This document shows positions 59,601-64,000 of a stretch of 64,000 bases of DNA, in pieces. Source of the stretch: Parasponia andersonii (Eukaryota; Streptophyta; Magnoliopsida; Rosales; Cannabaceae); NCBI GenBank assembly GCA_002914805.1, contig JXTB01000225.1, forward strand, positions 504,067 through 568,066, given 5' to 3'. The translations under genes were made by a program, and so were the position numbers. Below the pieces are notes generated by a model. It was not told the DNA's origin. It saw only the letters and a program-made list of their open reading frames with translations, and made no database searches. Every line of letters starts with the position of its first letter. The stretch's first letter is position 1.

Positions 59601-61524
59601 ATAGAATTATCAATGTGTCCCCAAATAATATCTATTAATCAATGGCTTTTTTATCTTTCCTTTTGTCTTTATATTATTTATTTAATACAAATAAACTTTT
59701 TTTTTTCTTTATACGAGTTGTCACACAAACTGTCTCTGAAATATCCCACTTGTTGCAATTTGGTTCTTAAAAGTTCTAATTATAACAATTAAGCTCCTCA
59801 ATTTTTTGATATGTAGTAATTGAGTCCTGAGTTATCTATATTACAACCTCTTGTTAAATTTTTTTTTATCAAAAATGAATGTAAGGACATTGATGAATGC
59901 ATGGTGGAATTTGAAAGTGTATTTAAAAAATAATCTAAAAATTTTCAAGAATAAAAATAAATAATCACAAAAAAAAAAATTCTAAATTTACAACAATAAA
60001 AATCCTAAAAAAATGCAATAATGCATCTTTTTTACTCACCAAAGTCTTATAAGTTCAGTTTATTTTTTTTTTAAATATACTTTTAGGTACCACAATATGC
60101 TCCTTGTATATTTTTTCAAAATTTAACAATATGTTGCATTTTAGACAGTTAAGCAGTTAAGTGATCAAATTACTTCAAATCAAAAAGTTCATAAATTTAA
60201 TTAGCACAATTGAAACTTTGAGAAACAAATTATCACCAATTAGATATTTTAAGGACCATTTATAACAAAACCCGCCTTTTTATACAGTGAAGTGGACTTT
60301 TTTCCCCATCAATTGTACTATATTGATGTATCACAGTCTTTTATGGGTGAGTCCCCGGAATTTCACCTTACTTACTAGAAGATGGTAACTAAGAATACAA
60401 TTTGTTATGCTTAGAAATTTTAAAAAGTTTTGTTCCATTCTCATTATTTCCCGAATTTCTGTAAATTTTTCGATAAAATCCATGAGAGAAAAAGAAAAGA
60501 TGAGAGATTGTTTGTAGATAAAAAATGATGATGCACGTATCAGAATTGAGATCAAAATGAAAAAAGATTAAAATTTTTTTAAAAACAATTGAAGAGGAAG
60601 AACATAGTTTATCAAGGAGGATGAGGAAGAAGAGAAATATATATAGGACAAAAATCGTGTGCATTTGAATTTATTCGTTAATTTTAATAGAGTTTGTAAA
60701 ATCGTTAGATCAAATGTGGGCCGTTCGAATTTTTGGGTTGTACTTGTACCGTTGTCATTGCCAAAGTTTCGGGCCCTTCAAACGTAGGAGATTCTATTGC
60801 AAGCGTGGGAGATTCAAACGTGGGCCCTTCAAACGGTAGGGCTGAATTATCAGAGACATGATTAAGTTTAATTCCAATGGTTTAAATGATAGAGCTTCAT
60901 ACAGTATTTTATATGCACCTTATTGCATGGGATTATTTTCTACTAGACAAAAAAAGGGAAAAAACAGAAAGAAAAATGGGAAAAAGAACAGGAAGAAAAC
61001 GAATGTATATGCAAAACACTCCTTAAATCTTACAGAGACCCGTTCTGGTCTTTTCTGTTTTGCTAGATATATTTTATCGATGAAGAAGAAAAGGAGTTTA
61101 ATTTCTTTTGACTTTTGAAAAGCTTGCTAGAATGGTAGATGAGAGAGAGTAGACCGACTCAAATCCCAAATAAAAGTAGAAAATCAGAATGAAAAATATT
61201 GAGGAAAGAAACGAAAAAACAATTAAGTACTCGAGCAGGCTTTGCTGGTTTCCCTAGAATTGAAAAGCATACATGAAATGGGGAAAAAAATGATCCATTT
61301 ACTTGCAGTGTATTTATTTAGAGATGGTTTTTATTCTTTTAAAAATAATAATAATAACATTTTTTCTTCTTTATTTTGGATTCCAAAATAATTTATTATA
61401 GTTCTTAATCAAAAATGTTATTGGTCCGAGTAAAAAAGAAAGAAAAAAAGTTTTGACGTTTCTTGTAGGTCTCTTATGTTCAGATATTTTGTTAAAAATG
61501 TGACTGAATCAGATTAGTCACTCC
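59601..61524. other. Gene-free AT-rich DNA
   Basis: No supported gene. Around 60765-60840 the phrase GGGCCCTTCAAACG occurs twice, with GTGGGAGATTC between, a small direct duplication in an otherwise AT-rich background. Confidence 0.45.
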
Positions 61525-61630
61525 TAAGATCTCAATTCAATGAATATCAGAATAACAGAAAAGAAAAATAAAAAGACTCCTAAGATCTCAATTCAATGAA
61601 TATCAGAATAACAGAAAAGAAAAATAAATA
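61525..61630. repeat. Tandem duplication of about 54 bp
   Basis: CTCCTAAGATCTCAATTCAA...AACAGAAAAGAAAAATAAA occurs twice in direct succession with no change seen in the shared part. Confidence 0.88.
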
Positions 61631-62930
61631 CGTAAATAAGAACAATTTCTACGACACAAATATTTAAGTGAAAAATTCTCAAATCAAAAAAAAAAAATCA
61701 TTGCCTTCAAAAAAAGAATTCTAACATATAAAAAATTCTACAATCACATAAATCCTCTTGTTTTCAAAGAAAAGAAAGGAATTTAATTAGACGAAATAAA
61801 AAATTTAAAATGTTTTTGATTAGGTTATTAGTAACCAAGAGATAACTCACTTCTTAAATAAAGCTCAAGCCCCCGTTCTTTTCCATCTTTTACCAGTGTA
61901 AGACTTTGGCTTCTTTCATATTTTAATTACTAAGATAAATTCTGGCAATCTATACCTTGACCAAATAAACAAAGTACACATAACTACTGCTACAAATATC
62001 ATCTTTATTGACAGTCATATTCCATCATATAAATATATAATTAAAATTGATGAATTCTCAAAATTTTATTTCAGATTTTATTTCAGTCTCATGTCGAAAA
62101 GGCCTTGTCAAAAAATTATGGTGCAACTTCTATGTTTCACTTTTCCTGAAAATTCATCGACTATCGACATCATTCATCATATACCATACATCAGTGTCAA
62201 ACTAATGTTGTAAACCTTAAACTCATCGCTAATAATGACACGTCTTTTTTCATAGCATTTTTAAAGATCCGGAACACGCCATGAGAATGTATATTTATAT
62301 CCTAATCAAAAAATAAGATTATCGTCTCTGTAGGAGACAATATTAGTATTATCATCAGCTTTTGCTGAACAGGTTTCACATTTTCAACAATTTCTTTTAA
62401 GTCATGTTTAGTTCACTATATAAAAACTCTGTATTACATTAATTAAACATAATATTGTGTATGGTTGTATTTTGTATTATATTATTTAATACAACATCAA
62501 AATTTAATCATACAATACGAATATTATCTAATATGTATTACATTATATTACATAATTTTAACTTTGTCATAGTGTTGTACAATTTTCCCTCTGTTACATT
62601 TTAACTTCCCCAGCAGCTCAACAAAGAAGCTGTCACTATATCCACTCCTCATTTTGTTGCTCAGCTCAGCCGTCAAACCACCGGTGATAATTGTTATTGA
62701 AGGAATTTTTTCACAAATGCAGAAAGTACAGTGAAAAAAAAATTAGTAACAGATTCAAAATCAAACAAAAAAAAAAAAATTAAGATTCAAAATCTCATCT
62801 TTCAAATACGTTTCTAAACCCAAATGCTATATATTAGGCAAGTAAGAAACATTAGAATCCTATTTTCCCCAATCCAAACCCTATATTCCGCAATCTAAAC
62901 CAAACATCGATGGGGAGAGAAATCTAAACC
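61631..62930. other. Gene-free AT-rich DNA
   Basis: Nothing recognised on either strand. If the GC-rich island to the right is the 5' end of a minus-strand gene, this could be its first intron, but no downstream exon was found. Confidence 0.35.
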
Positions 62931-62934
62931 ATAC

Positions 62935-63200
62935 CCAAAGCTTGCTGCGGTGAACGGCGAAAGACGAACGTGTTTGGGGTTTGGGACGGAGGTGCAGGGG
63001 GCGGCTGGATATCGCTCAAAGCAGCTGGGGATTTGGTATCTCCTGGAGCAGCAGCGGCCGCCGGGGAAGAGCAGGCGATGAGAGAAATGGCGGGGACTGT
63101 GAGAAAATGGGACAGAAAAAGTGGGTCTTTGCGTCTTGAAGAGGCGACAAGGGGAGGGAAGCGCTGTGCTGTGTGTGTGTGTGTGGAGAGTCAGAAGGTT
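62935..63200 (-). other. GC-rich island, possible 5' exon/promoter of a minus-strand gene
   Basis: About 265 bp are much richer in G+C than the surrounding 7 kb. Read on the minus strand there is a CA-repeat, a pyrimidine-rich leader, a Ser/Pro-rich stretch and, near 62940, GCAAGCTTTGG followed by GTATGG, which could be a donor site. This resembles the 5' UTR or first exon of a plant gene. The 118-codon plus-strand frame over it (62970-63326) has no domain and is probably a by-product of base composition. I find no further exon, so this may also be a relic. Confidence 0.3.
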
Positions 63201-63330
63201 AGTAAATGTAGTGTTAGGTTTAGTGGTAGCATGTTAGTCCCATTAGTTTTTATTTGGGCCAAAAACAAATGGGCTACTGAAAGAGAAAAGAGTATGATAA
63301 GCAATTGCACTTTTTTTTTCAGATAGATTT

Positions 63331-64000
63331 AAAAACTGGCCTTTTCTTCGGCCACTTGGCTAAAAAGCCCAAGAGAAAACGACAAGAATAAGACAACTTG
63401 GGCCAAAATGATTTTTATGTCCATTTTTCTAAAAACGATATTTTTAGAAGTGCCAATGACTTGTTGATCATGCCAGCTTATTATTCATGAAAAAATCATT
63501 ATTTATGATTTTTTTTTATGATAAATAAGTTGGCCAAGACATCATTATCAGCCCTACTCTCTTCCTAATGTGGAAGGTATAAGTTTGAATTCTCCCATCA
63601 TAATTCCAAAAACAAACAAGTAGGATCTAGGTCCAAATAGTTTATTTAATCACTTGGACATCAATTTTTACATAATGGAGCTCCAACTAGCTCATTCTAA
63701 GTAATAGAGGTATAGAGAAACTACTAAGATCTTAGTTTTGGGATAATTGGGGTCCAAGTAGACTTATATTTTTTAAAATTCATCTAAACCTCATTTTAAA
63801 GGTCTAAGGAGTTCATTCAATTATTTAGACCTTAGTTTCTACCTAGTCGAGTTGTAAGGAGCAATGTTAAAGTAGCTTTTAAAATAATATGTTAATGGAA
63901 TGTATAGATAGATAGCTATATATGTGTGTAAAATATATAAATGGTTATAAATTTCTTATGAGAAATCTTAATGAGAGAGACAAAATGACATTGTTTTTAA
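63331..64000. other. Gene-free AT-rich DNA
   Basis: No supported feature. Fragments such as 'gatccaggtccaaatag' near 63624 and 'ctccaactagctcatt' near 63681 (approximate readings) suggest old repeats. Confidence 0.4.

Noticed and set aside
62970-63326. 118-codon plus-strand frame
   Set aside because: It has no domain and starts at a non-ATG codon; base composition of the GC-rich island explains it.

Overview
The window is nuclear DNA from a flowering plant, most likely a eudicot. It is AT-rich, its genes are split by GT-AG introns, and much of it is LTR retrotransposon. Isolated N characters (1958, 26698, 48434, 51922) and one 14-base N run (32701-32714) show it is a draft scaffold. I cannot name the species from sequence alone.

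The only two apparently intact host genes are paralogous phytoene synthase genes (PSY) on the + strand: copy 1 at 28883-31483 (393 codons) and copy 2 at 53388-56132 (396 codons). Both have five coding exons with identical intron positions and phases, and both keep the two Asp-rich catalytic motifs. They form a tandem duplication now about 22 kb apart. Subtracting two datable insertions (a 7.2 kb copia element and a 12.2 kb gypsy element, each with a perfect 5-bp target-site duplication) leaves an ancestral spacing of about 2.5 kb. A non-coding block containing CATGTG is conserved about 360-395 bp upstream of both start codons.

Layout: 1-900, an F-box pseudogene on the - strand; 898-2341, a solo copia-type LTR; 2.4-11.8 kb, gene-free AT-rich DNA with a Tourist-like MITE and a truncated small copia-type element; 11848-24365, gypsy element A (Tat lineage); about 24.99-25.72 kb, a LINE 3' fragment; 25.7-28.5 kb, gene-free; PSY copy 1; 31660-38841, a decayed copia element with a 2.25-kb solo gypsy LTR nested at its polypurine tract/3' LTR junction; 39428-51582, gypsy element B of the same family as A; PSY copy 2; 56.1-64 kb, AT-rich DNA with LTR debris, short tandem duplications and a GC-rich island near 63 kb that could be the 5' end of an unseen - strand gene.

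The most unusual content is in gypsy elements A and B. Besides decayed gag-pol with two RNase H domains, each carries downstream of integrase arrays of short tandem repeats with hairpins, and then an antisense gene. That antisense gene has its own TATA-like box, an ATG, and introns with conserved GT-AG sites. Its exon 1 is exactly 544 nt in both copies, and its product resembles the plant 'putative gypsy type transposon' family. Element B also contains a near-perfect 1,377-bp tandem duplication joined by a single N, which is probably an assembly artefact.
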